DNA from: JAFAMS01 sp049520515
Lineage (GTDB): Bacteria; Vulcanimicrobiota; Vulcanimicrobiia; Vulcanimicrobiales; Vulcanimicrobiaceae
DNA length: 64,000 nt
Direction of reading: 5' to 3'
NCBI GenBank assembly: GCA_049520515.1
Contig: JBEKPS010000002.1
Location: 186,001-250,000 of the forward strand
The stretch's first letter is position 1, and every line of letters begins with the position of its first letter. Positions 1 through 8,462 of this stretch are shown piece by piece. The position numbers and the translations under genes were made by a program. Under the pieces are notes generated by a model. The model made no database searches and was not told the DNA's origin. It was given only the letters and a program-made list of their open reading frames with translations.

Positions 1-29
1 CAACAGTCCCACCGAACCGCTTCGTGAGG

Positions 30-1004
30 CTACGCGCGCTTAGCACGTTTTGTCATCCCGAGCGAAGCCTGTGCCCCGGAGGGTATCGAGGGACCGAGAA
101 AACGAACGAGGTCGAGAATTCCGCCGCGCTGCACCATCACGACCGTGCAAAACAGCAGGCCCAGCAAAAGCGGCCAGTGCGCCCAAATATGACTGAGCCG
201 GTCGGAGAGAAAGGTGAAGATCCCGGCGCCGACGATCGCGCCGTACGGCGAACCGATTCCGCCGAGGATCCCCATGATGACGATGTTTGTGGACGTCGTG
301 AAGTCGACGACCTCGAGCGGCACGAAACCGTAGAGCATCGCGTACAGCGCACCGCCGATTCCGGTGATCGCTCCCGAGATCACGAACGCGGTGACTTTGA
401 ATCGGCGCGTGTCGTAACCGATCGCGCGAGCCCGCGCTTCGTTCTCGCGGATCGCGCGCAGCACGTGGCCGAAGGGTGCGTCAACGATGCGCAAGAGCGC
501 GTAGAACACGATCAGAAAGACGGCCGCGGTGAAATAGTAGTACGCAACGTTGCTGCTCATGTCGAGTCCGAAAAATGTCGGGCGGACGATGCCGCGCAGT
601 CCGTTGTCGCCCCCCGTGACGTCGCGGAGCTGAAATGCGAGATAGTACGCCAGCTCGTTGAATGCAAAGGTCAGCATCACCGCGTAAACGCCGGCGCCTT
701 GGCTCGCAAGCAAACCGACAATCGCGGCGCCGATTGCACCGCATAGCGCCGCCGCGACGAGCGCAAGCAAGACCGGAACGTGTGCGATGTGGACGAGCAG
801 CAGTCCGGCTGCGTATGCGCCGAGCCCGTTGAAGACGGCTTGACCAAACGAAAGAAAGCCAAGCTCGCCGAGGAGCAAATTGAATGCGGCGGCGAGCAGT
901 CCGAAGATCAAGGCTTGCGCCAGAAGCTCCGGATAATGCACGAGCAGCGGCGCGACCGCGACGAGCGCCACGAGAATTACGAACGTCCAGCGCCGCGCGC
1001 TCAT
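30..1004 (-). CDS. livM: Branched-chain amino-acid ABC transporter permease LivM (copy 1)
   Basis: Inner-membrane permease of a Liv-type importer, which carries branched-chain or related amino acids with LivH, LivG/F and a binding protein. The 324-residue protein has about eight to nine hydrophobic helices and the LivM signature LLLGELGFLSFGQAVFNGLG near residues 43-62. ATG at 1004 overlaps the livH stop (ATGA), so the pair is translationally coupled and is followed leftward by genes outside the window. The last roughly 17 residues (from SIPSGAQASLGMTK onward) do not look like LivM: they are the reverse translation of a dispersed repeat at 51-94. The original stop was probably lost when the repeat arrived. 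The substrate cannot be read from sequence. Confidence 0.93.
   Translation of the reverse strand: MSARRWTFVILVALVAVAPLLVHYPELLAQALIFGLLAAAFNLLLGELGFLSFGQAVFNGLGAYAAGLLLVHIAHVPVLLALVAAALCGAIGAAIVGLLASQGAGVYAVMLTFAFNELAYYLAFQLRDVTGGDNGLRGIVRPTFFGLDMSSNVAYYYFTAAVFLIVFYALLRIVDAPFGHVLRAIRENEARARAIGYDTRRFKVTAFVISGAITGIGGALYAMLYGFVPLEVVDFTTSTNIVIMGILGGIGSPYGAIVGAGIFTFLSDRLSHIWAHWPLLLGLLFCTVVMVQRGGILDLVRFLGPSIPSGAQASLGMTKRAKRA
51..94 (+). repeat. REP-like repeat, copy A, inside the 3' end of livM
   Basis: A 44-bp sequence beginning TGTCATCCCGAGCG and ending GTATCGAGGGAC. It matches 49539-49582 with one difference by eye (GGAGGG here, GCAGGG there). It lies inside the livM reading frame on the other strand and supplies the C-terminal residues of that protein. 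I see no inverted partner end within the next 100 bp, so this is a solo copy or is cut off. Similar TCATCCCGAGC-type sequences are dispersed in some soil bacterial genomes, by recollection. Confidence 0.85.
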
Positions 1005-1861
1005 CGCCGTCCGAAGAGTCCTTGCGGCCGCACGAGCAGCACGACTGCCATCGCAACGAAGATCGCGACTTCGTCAGCGGCCGGAAAGACGATCGACATC
1101 AGCGATTGCACCAGGCCGACGAGGATGCCGCCGACAACCGCACCTGCAAACGAGCCGAGCCCGCCGATCACGACGACGACGAACGAGAGTGCGTTGAGCT
1201 CGTTCCCCATCCCGGGTTGACCGCCGCGTAAGGGCAAGATCAGCGCGCCGGCGATCGCTGCAAGCGCGACGCCGACACCGAAGACGATCGTGAAGAGCCG
1301 CTCGACGTTATACCCGATCGCATCGACCATCTCGGGATCCTCGATCCCAGCGCGAATGATAGCGCCGAGTTTGGTTCGCTCGAGAACGATCCAGATTGCC
1401 GCAATCAGCAGCGCCGCAACGGCGACCAGGAACACGCGATAGTATGGAAACGAGATGACGCCGAGCGCGATGCCGCCGGTCAGGCCATGCGGAATCTCGA
1501 CGCTAAGCGGATCGGGTCCCCAGATCAGCACGATCGCTTCTTGCACGATGAGCACGAGACCGAGCGTGAACAGGATCTGATACGTGTGTCCGGCGCGGGC
1601 CAGCCGGCGAATGAACAGAGCGTCGATTGCGATTCCGACGAGTCCGACCGCGAGCGGTGCGGCGACGAGTGCAAACGGGAAACCGGCGTGCGTCATCGCC
1701 GTGTACGCGACGTACGCACCCAGCGCGTAAAAGGCCCCGTGCGCGAAATTCGGCACGTCGAGCATCCCGAAGATCAGCGTCAACCCGGCGGCGACGAGCG
1801 CGTAGATGACGCCGAGAACGATGCCGTTCAAAATCTCGATAGCGACGAGCGAAGGCTCCAC
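1001..1861 (-). CDS. livH: Branched-chain amino-acid ABC transporter permease LivH (copy 1)
   Basis: Partner permease of LivM in a Liv-type importer. The protein is 286 residues from GTG at 1861, four bases after the MFS stop codon, and begins MEPSLVAIEILNGIVLGVIY as LivH proteins do. Longer readings from 1960 run back inside the MFS gene and lack family similarity. The LivH signature NFAHGAFYALGAYVAY is near residues 39-54, with repeated Gly-rich helices. It overlaps livM by ATGA. A second, more complete Liv system (49624-55751) is in the same window, so this is a paralog. Confidence 0.93.
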   Translation of the reverse strand: MEPSLVAIEILNGIVLGVIYALVAAGLTLIFGMLDVPNFAHGAFYALGAYVAYTAMTHAGFPFALVAAPLAVGLVGIAIDALFIRRLARAGHTYQILFTLGLVLIVQEAIVLIWGPDPLSVEIPHGLTGGIALGVISFPYYRVFLVAVAALLIAAIWIVLERTKLGAIIRAGIEDPEMVDAIGYNVERLFTIVFGVGVALAAIAGALILPLRGGQPGMGNELNALSFVVVVIGGLGSFAGAVVGGILVGLVQSLMSIVFPAADEVAIFVAMAVVLLVRPQGLFGRR

Positions 1862-1865
1862 GGTC

Positions 1866-3128
1866 TTACGCTCTACGACGCCGCCGCGAAGCTGACCCTG
1901 AAGGCATCGGCCACGGCCGCGCGAGGACGCCGACGAACGTGATCGCGAGCGTCGCGGCACCGGCCACCTCGAACATCACACTCGTCCCCGAGCGTTCGCA
2001 GATCCACCCGACCAGCAACGAGCCAATTGGACCGGATGCCAAAAACAGGTACGAGTAGAGTCCCGCGATCCGGCCTTGCAAGAACTCCGGCGTCGCCAGC
2101 TGCACCAGTGCATTCGTCGTTGCCGTGTACGTCGTGTAGAAGATACCCATCACGAACAGCGTCGCGCCGACCGCAAGTGTGTTCGTCTGCGGCGCCGTCA
2201 CGAATTGCATCACGCCGAAGCCTGCGGCCGCGGTCAGCACGACAATCGGCGCCGCCTTGGAACGTGCCGCCGTGAACAGCGCCCCGACTAAGGCGCCGAA
2301 TCCAAAACACGCCGTAATGAAACCGTAGACCTCGGCGCCGCCATGCAGTGTCTGGCGCGCGAGAATCGGCAACAGGACTTGAAAATTGATCGCCGTGAGC
2401 GAAATCACGAACAGCATCGCTAGTGCAATGGCGATCGACTTGCGGCGGCGCGCGTAACGCAAGCCTTCGACGATTGCGGCTCGGAACGACGCGGTCTGCG
2501 GCTGTCGCCGCGCACGCGTGTGGAATTCAGAGCGGCGCATCATAGCGATCGCGATGATGACCGGAATGAAGCTGAGCGCATTAAGGGCAAAGCACGCGGC
2601 CGTGCCCACCGCCGCGATCAACACGCCTGCGATCGCCGGACCGATAATCCGCGTCGCGTTGTTCAGGCTCGAGTTCAGCGCGATGGCGTTGGCAAGCTCG
2701 CGGCGTCCGACGATCTGCACCATTAACGCCTGCCGGCTCGGATTGTTGAGGACGAGCACCGTTCCGCGCGCAGCCGCGAGTAAGTCGACGACCCAGACGC
2801 GGTCGATGTGCAGCACGACGACGAGCGCCAAGATGGCAGCCGCTAGCGCCATCGCGCTTTGCGTGACGATCAGCGTGCGTTTGCGGTCCAGCCGGTCGGC
2901 GAGCGCGCCGCCAAAGAGTCCGAGCAGCGCATACGGACCGTAGAGCGCAAAACCCATCACGCCGACGGCTTGCGCCGAGTGCGTGAGATCGAGCACAAGC
3001 CAGGCTTGTGCCGCGTTCTGCAGCCAGGTGCCGATCTGCGAGATCAGCTGGCCGTAGAAATAGAGCCTATAGTTCCGGTGTCGTTGTAAGCTCGCAAAGG
3101 TCGCGGTCAGGGCCGGGGGGACGCGCAC
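1866..3128 (-). CDS. MFS exporter of the EntS-like (MFS_3) type
   Basis: Twelve-helix major facilitator, 420 residues. The N-terminus RHRNYRLYFYGQLISQIGTW and the loop GGALADRLDRKRTLI (near residues 73-87, the conserved G-x-x-x-D-R-x-x-R/K turn between helices 2 and 3) are typical of the EntS-like group, which includes enterobactin exporter EntS and many drug or metabolite exporters. GTG at 3128 opens the operon, and livH begins four bases after its stop. The pairing with an amino-acid importer might mean matched uptake and export, but the substrate is unknown. Confidence 0.85.
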   Translation of the reverse strand: MRVPPALTATFASLQRHRNYRLYFYGQLISQIGTWLQNAAQAWLVLDLTHSAQAVGVMGFALYGPYALLGLFGGALADRLDRKRTLIVTQSAMALAAAILALVVVLHIDRVWVVDLLAAARGTVLVLNNPSRQALMVQIVGRRELANAIALNSSLNNATRIIGPAIAGVLIAAVGTAACFALNALSFIPVIIAIAMMRRSEFHTRARRQPQTASFRAAIVEGLRYARRRKSIAIALAMLFVISLTAINFQVLLPILARQTLHGGAEVYGFITACFGFGALVGALFTAARSKAAPIVVLTAAAGFGVMQFVTAPQTNTLAVGATLFVMGIFYTTYTATTNALVQLATPEFLQGRIAGLYSYLFLASGPIGSLLVGWICERSGTSVMFEVAGAATLAITFVGVLARPWPMPSGSASRRRRRA

Positions 3129-3426
3129 TCATGCGTAAGCGTCGATGTGTGTTCCCAGACCCTCTTGCGGTGCGGCGGCTGATACAGCGGCTATCGCTTT
3201 CGGCGCGCTCGCGGTGATGGTTTGCACGGGCGCGGCCCAACTGGCCGCCGAGGCACCCGTTCAGGAACTGACTGCTGCGATGCTCATGGCAAGAGCGTAG
3301 TACGTGCGGCTGCCCGGCGATGTAGGTTGGCTTACAAGCTGGGTAGGCGTCCTTACCGACGCCGGTCAGATTCGGGCGTAGGCTACCTCCGGACGATACG
3401 TTCCAACTCTTTTCGGAGGTTTGCTT
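3129..3426. other. Intergenic region between divergent MFS and DUF305-like genes
   Basis: About 300 bp holding both divergent promoters. I see no RNA gene. A strong Shine-Dalgarno GGAGG at 3415-3419 lies seven bases before the ATG at 3427. A 51-codon frame (3145-3300) with an Ala-rich hydrophobic centre exists on the + strand but has no ribosome site and no family I recognise. I could not pick a convincing -35/-10 pair for the rightward gene. Confidence 0.5.
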
Positions 3427-3783
3427 ATGTTTGCCAAGTTTCTCGTGGCGCCGGCGTTGGCGCTCGGCCTTGCGTGCCTCGCCGTGCCCGTAGTGGCGCA
3501 GCAGAGCATGAACTCCATGCATTCGATGGCGGATTGTACGCCGGACGCGATGCATTCCGCCATGTCCAAAATGGGCGCGCAACTTTCGTCGATGCAAAGC
3601 AGCGGCGATATGGACAAGGACTATGCGCATGCAATGATGGTGATGTCAAAAGATCAGCGCGATATGAGCGCTTGGGAGATGAAGTGCGGAAAGGAATCCA
3701 AGACCATGGGTATGGCCAAGGGTTCGATGCACAGCGCCGACACGCAATACAAAGCTTGGGGTAATATCTTCGGCGGCGGTTAG
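3427..3783 (+). CDS. Small Met/His-rich secreted protein, DUF305-like
   Basis: 118 residues from ATG 3427, chosen because GGAGG lies seven bases upstream. An N-terminal signal peptide (hydrophobic residues 3-22, cleavage likely after VVAQ) implies export. The mature part is rich in Met and has His and two Cys. The segment MHSAMSKMGAQLSSMQ followed by DKDYAHAMMVMSKDQRDM resembles the DUF305 fold, in which an M-x-x-HH motif sits in a helical pair. Here the HH is replaced by SK, so the usual candidate metal ligands are partly missing. Met-rich periplasmic proteins often handle copper; that is a guess. Its stop shares TTAG with the convergent permease gene. Confidence 0.65.
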   Translation: MFAKFLVAPALALGLACLAVPVVAQQSMNSMHSMADCTPDAMHSAMSKMGAQLSSMQSSGDMDKDYAHAMMVMSKDQRDMSAWEMKCGKESKTMGMAKGSMHSADTQYKAWGNIFGGG

Positions 3784-4604
3784 TCCTTGAGCGATCCGGA
3801 CATCCCTGCCACGTAGTACTCCGCAAAAAAGAAGTACGCAAGGAGTGCCGGGATGATTCCGATCAACGCGCCGGCCATAAGTTCGCCCCATTGGAAAACG
3901 TCGCCGCTGATCAATTCGGAGGTCATGCCGACCGAGATCGTTTTGTTCAGCGGCGACGACATGTAGACGAGCGCGTACAGGTACTCATTCCACGATAATG
4001 TGAACGAGAAAATCGCGGACGTAATGACGCCCGGCACGGCAATTGGCAAGATGATCCGCGACATGATCATGAGGTTGCTGGCGCCGTCGATGCGCGCGGC
4101 TTCCTCGAGCTCGCGTGGAATCGACTTGAGAAACCCGATCAGCACCCAGGTGCAGAACGGAATCAAGAAGGTCGCATAGATCGGAACGAGCGCCCACAAC
4201 TTGTCGAACCACTGCAGCCTGATCAGTACCTCCGCCAGTGGGATGAACAGGATCGCCGGAGGCACGATGTACGCGAGGAAGATCGCGGTGCCGAATGCCT
4301 GGCTTCCGGGGAACCGCAAGCGAATGATCGCGTAGGCGGTAATGTACGAGACGGAGACACTGAGCAGCGTTGCGCCCAGCGCGAGCAGCATCGTGTTGCG
4401 GAACCAATCGAGATACCGCGTCTGCGTCAGCAAATTGACGACATGCTCGAAGGTCCAGTGATAGATGAGGAACGGATTGGGCGTTACGAGCAGCTCCTGA
4501 TCCTGCTTGAACGTCGTTACGAGCATCCAATAGAACGGCAAGAGCAAGAAGACGGCGTAGAACGCGAGCGGAACGTAGATCCGAAGCGCGCGGACGCGGC
4601 TCAT
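3780..4604 (-). CDS. Carbohydrate-type ABC transporter permease (MalG-like)
   Basis: Inner-membrane permease of the CUT1 sugar-importer family, 274 residues. ATG 4604 overlaps the upstream permease stop (ATGA) and gives the typical start MSRVRALRIYVPLAFYAVFL; longer readings are out-of-frame noise over the neighbouring gene. The EAA loop, which contacts the ATPase, reads ELEEAARIDGASNLMIM followed by RIILPIAVPG, and the C-terminus YFFFAEYYVAGMSGSLKD is the canonical MalG-type ending (family end GA/GS-xK). Last gene of a leftward operon with a second permease and a binding protein. No ATPase gene is nearby, so one must be supplied from elsewhere. Confidence 0.93.
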   Translation of the reverse strand: MSRVRALRIYVPLAFYAVFLLLPFYWMLVTTFKQDQELLVTPNPFLIYHWTFEHVVNLLTQTRYLDWFRNTMLLALGATLLSVSVSYITAYAIIRLRFPGSQAFGTAIFLAYIVPPAILFIPLAEVLIRLQWFDKLWALVPIYATFLIPFCTWVLIGFLKSIPRELEEAARIDGASNLMIMSRIILPIAVPGVITSAIFSFTLSWNEYLYALVYMSSPLNKTISVGMTSELISGDVFQWGELMAGALIGIIPALLAYFFFAEYYVAGMSGSLKD

Positions 4605-5437
4605 ACGGTCGCCCGGTCCTCGCGTACCGAACGCACGACGAACCACGCAAAGACGATCATGAACACGATCGGCGAGATCGCGACCGCCGCGCCTTGACCG
4701 AGGGAGCCGCCGGTGATTGCACGCTGATATGCAAGCGTCGTGAAGACTTGGGTCGCGTCGGTGGGGCCGCCGCGCGTGATCGTCCAGATCAGCTGGAAGT
4801 CGGTCAGTGTGAAGATCGCGGAGAACGACACCAGAATCGTCGTAACCGGCAAGAGCAGCGGCCAGGTGATTCGCCAAAACGATTGCCACGCCGATGCACC
4901 ATCGATCGCTGCGGCCTCCAGCAAGTCTTTGCTGATGCCTTGCAAACCGGCCAGATACCCGATTGCAAAGTATGGTAGTCCGCGCCAGATGTTCACGACG
5001 ATGACCGAAATCTGGGCATGCAACGGAGAACCGATAAAGTTGATCGCGGAATGGATCAGTCCGAGCTTGATGAGCAGCCAGCTGATCGCGCTGAATTGTG
5101 GATCGAACAGCCACAGCCACGCGAGCGCACTGAGAACGGTCGGAGCGACGTACGGCATCAGCATCATCGCGCGCGCGATGCGGTAGCCGCGGAAACGCTG
5201 ATTCACGATCAGCGCTAAGATGAGTCCTAGGCTGAGTTTACCGATTTCGGCAAAGAACGTATACGCGATCGAGAACGTCGCTGCACCGCGATACACCGGA
5301 TCGGAGAATAAATCGACGTAGTTTTTCAGCCCTACGAATTCGCCCGGCGAGCCGAGCACGGTGTTTGTGAGGCTCAGCCAAACGCCGAGCAGCAGCGGAT
5401 ATGCGAGCAGGCCGCCCAAGATCAGGACGGCCGGCAC
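4601..5437 (-). CDS. Carbohydrate-type ABC transporter permease (MalF-like)
   Basis: Inner-membrane CUT1 permease with six predicted helices. The EAA loop is DLLEAAAIDGASAWQSFW followed by RITWPLLLPV. The only conventional start is GTG 5437 (278 residues), which would begin inside the first helix. The frame stays open upstream, and the 16 codons from a CTG at 5485 encode LLRRLDSPPVLGLILI, the basic-then-hydrophobic leader normal for MalF-type permeases. The true start may therefore be CTG 5485, six bases after the binding-protein stop. It overlaps the next permease by ATGA. Confidence 0.9.
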   Translation of the reverse strand: MPAVLILGGLLAYPLLLGVWLSLTNTVLGSPGEFVGLKNYVDLFSDPVYRGAATFSIAYTFFAEIGKLSLGLILALIVNQRFRGYRIARAMMLMPYVAPTVLSALAWLWLFDPQFSAISWLLIKLGLIHSAINFIGSPLHAQISVIVVNIWRGLPYFAIGYLAGLQGISKDLLEAAAIDGASAWQSFWRITWPLLLPVTTILVSFSAIFTLTDFQLIWTITRGGPTDATQVFTTLAYQRAITGGSLGQGAAVAISPIVFMIVFAWFVVRSVREDRATV

Positions 5438-5490
5438 GATGAGGATCAGCCCGAGAACGGGCGGCGAGTCGAGACGCCGGAGCAGAGACG

Positions 5491-6810
5491 CTACGCCGAT
5501 TTGTAGATTTGCGTGAGGCGGTTTTCGGCTTTTTGCATGGCAGCGCGCGGCGCCATCTTATTGATGCAGACGTCGGCGTACATGTCGATCACGACGAACT
5601 GATCCGTGGCCTGCGCCGCAGCGCGTCCCGGAATGCCGGGCCATCCGTCGAAGCGCGCACCCTCGAGCACGTCGCGGTACGGTGTGATATTCGGATCGGA
5701 CGTCCAAATGGGAAGGCTCTTGAAGCCGCGGTACGCCGGCGTGATATAGCCGAGCATCGCATCAACCCAAGGACCGGCTTGCGCGCGATCCAGCATGAAG
5801 CGGATATATTCTTTGGCTGCGTTCGGGTATTTGCTGTACTTCCAGATGAACGCATGCGTGAAGGTGCTGAACTGCGTGCGCTGCTTGATCGGTCCGAGCG
5901 GCGGCAACGCGTTGTATGTCACCGGATAGAGTTTCGGATACTGTTGCTTTGCAACGTACCAAATACTGATGCCGTTCATCGTGAGCGAGATTTGTCCAGC
6001 GAGGAAGGCCTGGTTGTTGGACGGATCTCCCCACGACGCAACGCCGTCGATCATCGTTTCATAGAGCTGTTGCGCGAAGTCGATGGACGCCGCCGTTTCG
6101 TCCGAGATGATCGCCGGAGAATTGTCGGCGTTGACTTGACGCCCGCCGTGTCCCCAAAGATTCCAATGTGACCAGCCCTGACTGTCGCCCACTGCATGTC
6201 CAAGCGAGAAGCCGCACGGGTGTCCTTGCTTTTTCATTGCACGCGCCAGCGCGATGAAGCCATCCATGTCGTCCGGAAACGCGTGGAATCCAGCTTGCTC
6301 CATCCAGTCTTTCCGATAAACCATCGCGTTGCCGGGCACGCCGATCGGGACGCTCAGCCACTTCTTGAGGGCCTCATCGTAGCAATATGAGCGCCCTGCC
6401 GGATAAACGTAACCTGATTTCTTTTGAATGTAGTCGACGAGATCACCGACGTCGACGAGCTTATCCGGGAAGAGAAATGCATCGCTATTCCAACCCATGA
6501 TCAAATCCGGGCCGGAATTGATTTGTGCGGCGAGCGCGGCTTTCGGCGAAACATCCGGCCAATTCAGCCACTGAATTTGGACCGGGATGCCGGTAAGCTG
6601 CGTGAACTTCTTGGTGTTCTCTTCCCACGCGGTGCGATCGCCCTTGACGAACTCCGTCCAGCGTAGGAGCTGCAGTTGCGCGCCCTTTTCAGGTTTGAAC
6701 GGTGAAGCCTCAGCGGCGGCGATAGCCTCGGCCGGAAGTCCGGTCGCGGCGGCTGCGCCGAGACCGGCAGCCGAGAGCTCAAGAAACGAGCGACGATCGA
6801 GACGCGCCAT
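5491..6810 (-). CDS. Extracellular solute-binding protein of a sugar-type ABC importer
   Basis: Periplasmic receptor of family-1 type (439 residues) that captures substrate for the two permeases downstream. ATG 6810 follows GGAGGGG (6814-6820). The N-terminus MARLDRRSFLELSAAGLGAA resembles a twin-arginine signal, so export may be by Tat. Aromatic residues typical of carbohydrate clefts recur in the mature part (for example SHWNLWGHGG). The linked aminotransferase and amidohydrolase argue for a nitrogen-containing ligand such as an amino sugar, opine or betaine-like compound, but this is inference from context only. Confidence 0.9.
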   Translation of the reverse strand: MARLDRRSFLELSAAGLGAAAATGLPAEAIAAAEASPFKPEKGAQLQLLRWTEFVKGDRTAWEENTKKFTQLTGIPVQIQWLNWPDVSPKAALAAQINSGPDLIMGWNSDAFLFPDKLVDVGDLVDYIQKKSGYVYPAGRSYCYDEALKKWLSVPIGVPGNAMVYRKDWMEQAGFHAFPDDMDGFIALARAMKKQGHPCGFSLGHAVGDSQGWSHWNLWGHGGRQVNADNSPAIISDETAASIDFAQQLYETMIDGVASWGDPSNNQAFLAGQISLTMNGISIWYVAKQQYPKLYPVTYNALPPLGPIKQRTQFSTFTHAFIWKYSKYPNAAKEYIRFMLDRAQAGPWVDAMLGYITPAYRGFKSLPIWTSDPNITPYRDVLEGARFDGWPGIPGRAAAQATDQFVVIDMYADVCINKMAPRAAMQKAENRLTQIYKSA

Positions 6811-6848
6811 GAAAGTCCCCTCCTTCAATTAGCGGTCGAAAGCTGTTC

Positions 6849-8462
6849 CTAGTCGCTCGACCAGACCCTTTCGGCGCCAACATATGTTGCGCGAATGGGA
6901 ATCGATGCTATGCGGGAAGGCGCGGCCGTCAACGGGTCGTCTTCGAGCACGACAAAGTCGGCGAGATACCCGGGTGCGAGACGGCCTTTGATTTCCCGAT
7001 CGCCGGCGGCCTCGGCGGAGCCGAGCGTGTAAATCGCCAGCGCTTCTTCCGGGCTAACGCATTGGTTAACGCCGAGCTCAGGCCCGTCATCGGCGCGCCG
7101 CGTCACCATGCTCTGGATGCCGTAGAGCGGCTCGAAGGGTCCGCACGGATAATCGCTCGATCCCGCAACCGTGATGCCTTCGCGCAAAAACCAGCTGTGT
7201 GCGAACATCCGCTCGAGCCGCTTCTCGCCGTACCACTCGATCAGCTTGCTGCCGTGATACGCGACGTAACCGGCGAACGGTATTGCGCAGGCGTCTAAGC
7301 GTTTGATCCGCTCCAGAATCTCTTCGTTGACGACGCTGCAATGCTCGATGCGGTGCCGCAAGCCGGGTCGCGGGAATTCGTTTGCCGCGTCTTCGAAGGC
7401 GTCGAGCAAGATGTCAAGGGCGCGATCGCCGTTACAGTGGACACATAGGCGATTACCGTCCGACTGTGTGCGGCGCACGATGTCGCGCAGCTCATCGGTC
7501 GGCGTCGTCTGCATTCCGTGATAGTCCGTCCCTTCGAACGGCTCCGCGAGCAGACACGTCCGGCCTCCGATGGCTCCGTCGACGAACGATTTGATGCCGC
7601 CGATCCGCAGATGCGTGTTTCCAAAACCCGTCCCGATGCCGAGAGCGTGCAGCTTCTCGTAATGATCGACGGCTAGCATCGCATTGAGCCGTAGCTTCAG
7701 ATCACCGAGACGCTCGGCTTCTGCGAACAGCGCGATATCCGTAGGACCACAAAGCGCATCGCCCATCGACGTGATCCCAGCCGCGAAGAACATCGTTTGC
7801 GCGCGGTTGAGCCCGTGCAAGCGTTCGGCGTCGGTGCTTGCCGGTGCAACGCTCGTTCCGCCCTCTGCGACCGACGTGTAGGCGAAGTTGAAGATCGCTT
7901 GTTCGTAGAGAATGCCGTTGAGTTTTCCCGCGGCATCGCGCCCAAATGCGCCCCCTTCGGGCGCCTCCGTCGTTTCGTCGACGCCGCCGAGTGCGAGCGC
8001 GCGAGAATTCGCGACCCCCCAGTGACCTGCGACATGCAGCACGAGCACGGGATGATCGGGTGCGACTTCGTCGAGATCGGCTCGTGAGAGTATCCGGTCT
8101 TCGACCATCTTCGCGTCGTCGTAGCGACTGCCGCGAATCCACTCGGACGTGGGACGAGCTGCGGCTTCCGCACGAATGCGCGCTTTGATCTCCGCCAGCG
8201 AGTGTACGGACTTGATCGAGAAGTCGAGATGTAGGAGATCTTCGGCAGCCATCGCCAGATGCGCGTGCGCATCATTAAAGCCGGGGACAACCACACCGTC
8301 GAGCTCGACGATCTCGGCGCGCGGATAACGGTCTTGCAGTAACGCGAAACCGCCCGAATCGATGATCCACTCGCCGAGCGTTGTGAATGCTTCGGGTTCG
8401 ACACGGCGGTCTTGCGCAACGATCCGGCGCGCGGCGAAAATCTGGAGCCGGTTAGAAGTCAC
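6849..8462 (-). CDS. Metal-dependent amidohydrolase (YtcJ/AmiH3-like)
   Basis: Cytoplasmic hydrolase of the amidohydrolase superfamily, 537 residues, close in layout to YtcJ-type proteins (amidohydro_3). The metal-binding HxH is at residues 66-68 in PGFNDAHAHL. Later ligand candidates are the His in CVHCNGDRAL, the His pair in RHRIEHCSVV and the Asp in GSSDYPCGPF. Such enzymes cleave amide or cyclic amide bonds, and the substrate is rarely predictable. GTG 8462 overlaps the aminotransferase stop (GTGA), so the two are coupled; the binding-protein gene starts 38 bases after its end. Confidence 0.88.
   Translation of the reverse strand: MTSNRLQIFAARRIVAQDRRVEPEAFTTLGEWIIDSGGFALLQDRYPRAEIVELDGVVVPGFNDAHAHLAMAAEDLLHLDFSIKSVHSLAEIKARIRAEAAARPTSEWIRGSRYDDAKMVEDRILSRADLDEVAPDHPVLVLHVAGHWGVANSRALALGGVDETTEAPEGGAFGRDAAGKLNGILYEQAIFNFAYTSVAEGGTSVAPASTDAERLHGLNRAQTMFFAAGITSMGDALCGPTDIALFAEAERLGDLKLRLNAMLAVDHYEKLHALGIGTGFGNTHLRIGGIKSFVDGAIGGRTCLLAEPFEGTDYHGMQTTPTDELRDIVRRTQSDGNRLCVHCNGDRALDILLDAFEDAANEFPRPGLRHRIEHCSVVNEEILERIKRLDACAIPFAGYVAYHGSKLIEWYGEKRLERMFAHSWFLREGITVAGSSDYPCGPFEPLYGIQSMVTRRADDGPELGVNQCVSPEEALAIYTLGSAEAAGDREIKGRLAPGYLADFVVLEDDPLTAAPSRIASIPIRATYVGAERVWSSD

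Noticed and set aside
3145..3300. 51-codon + strand frame with an Ala-rich hydrophobic centre
   Set aside because: No ribosome site, no family resemblance, and the region is needed as the leader between divergent genes.
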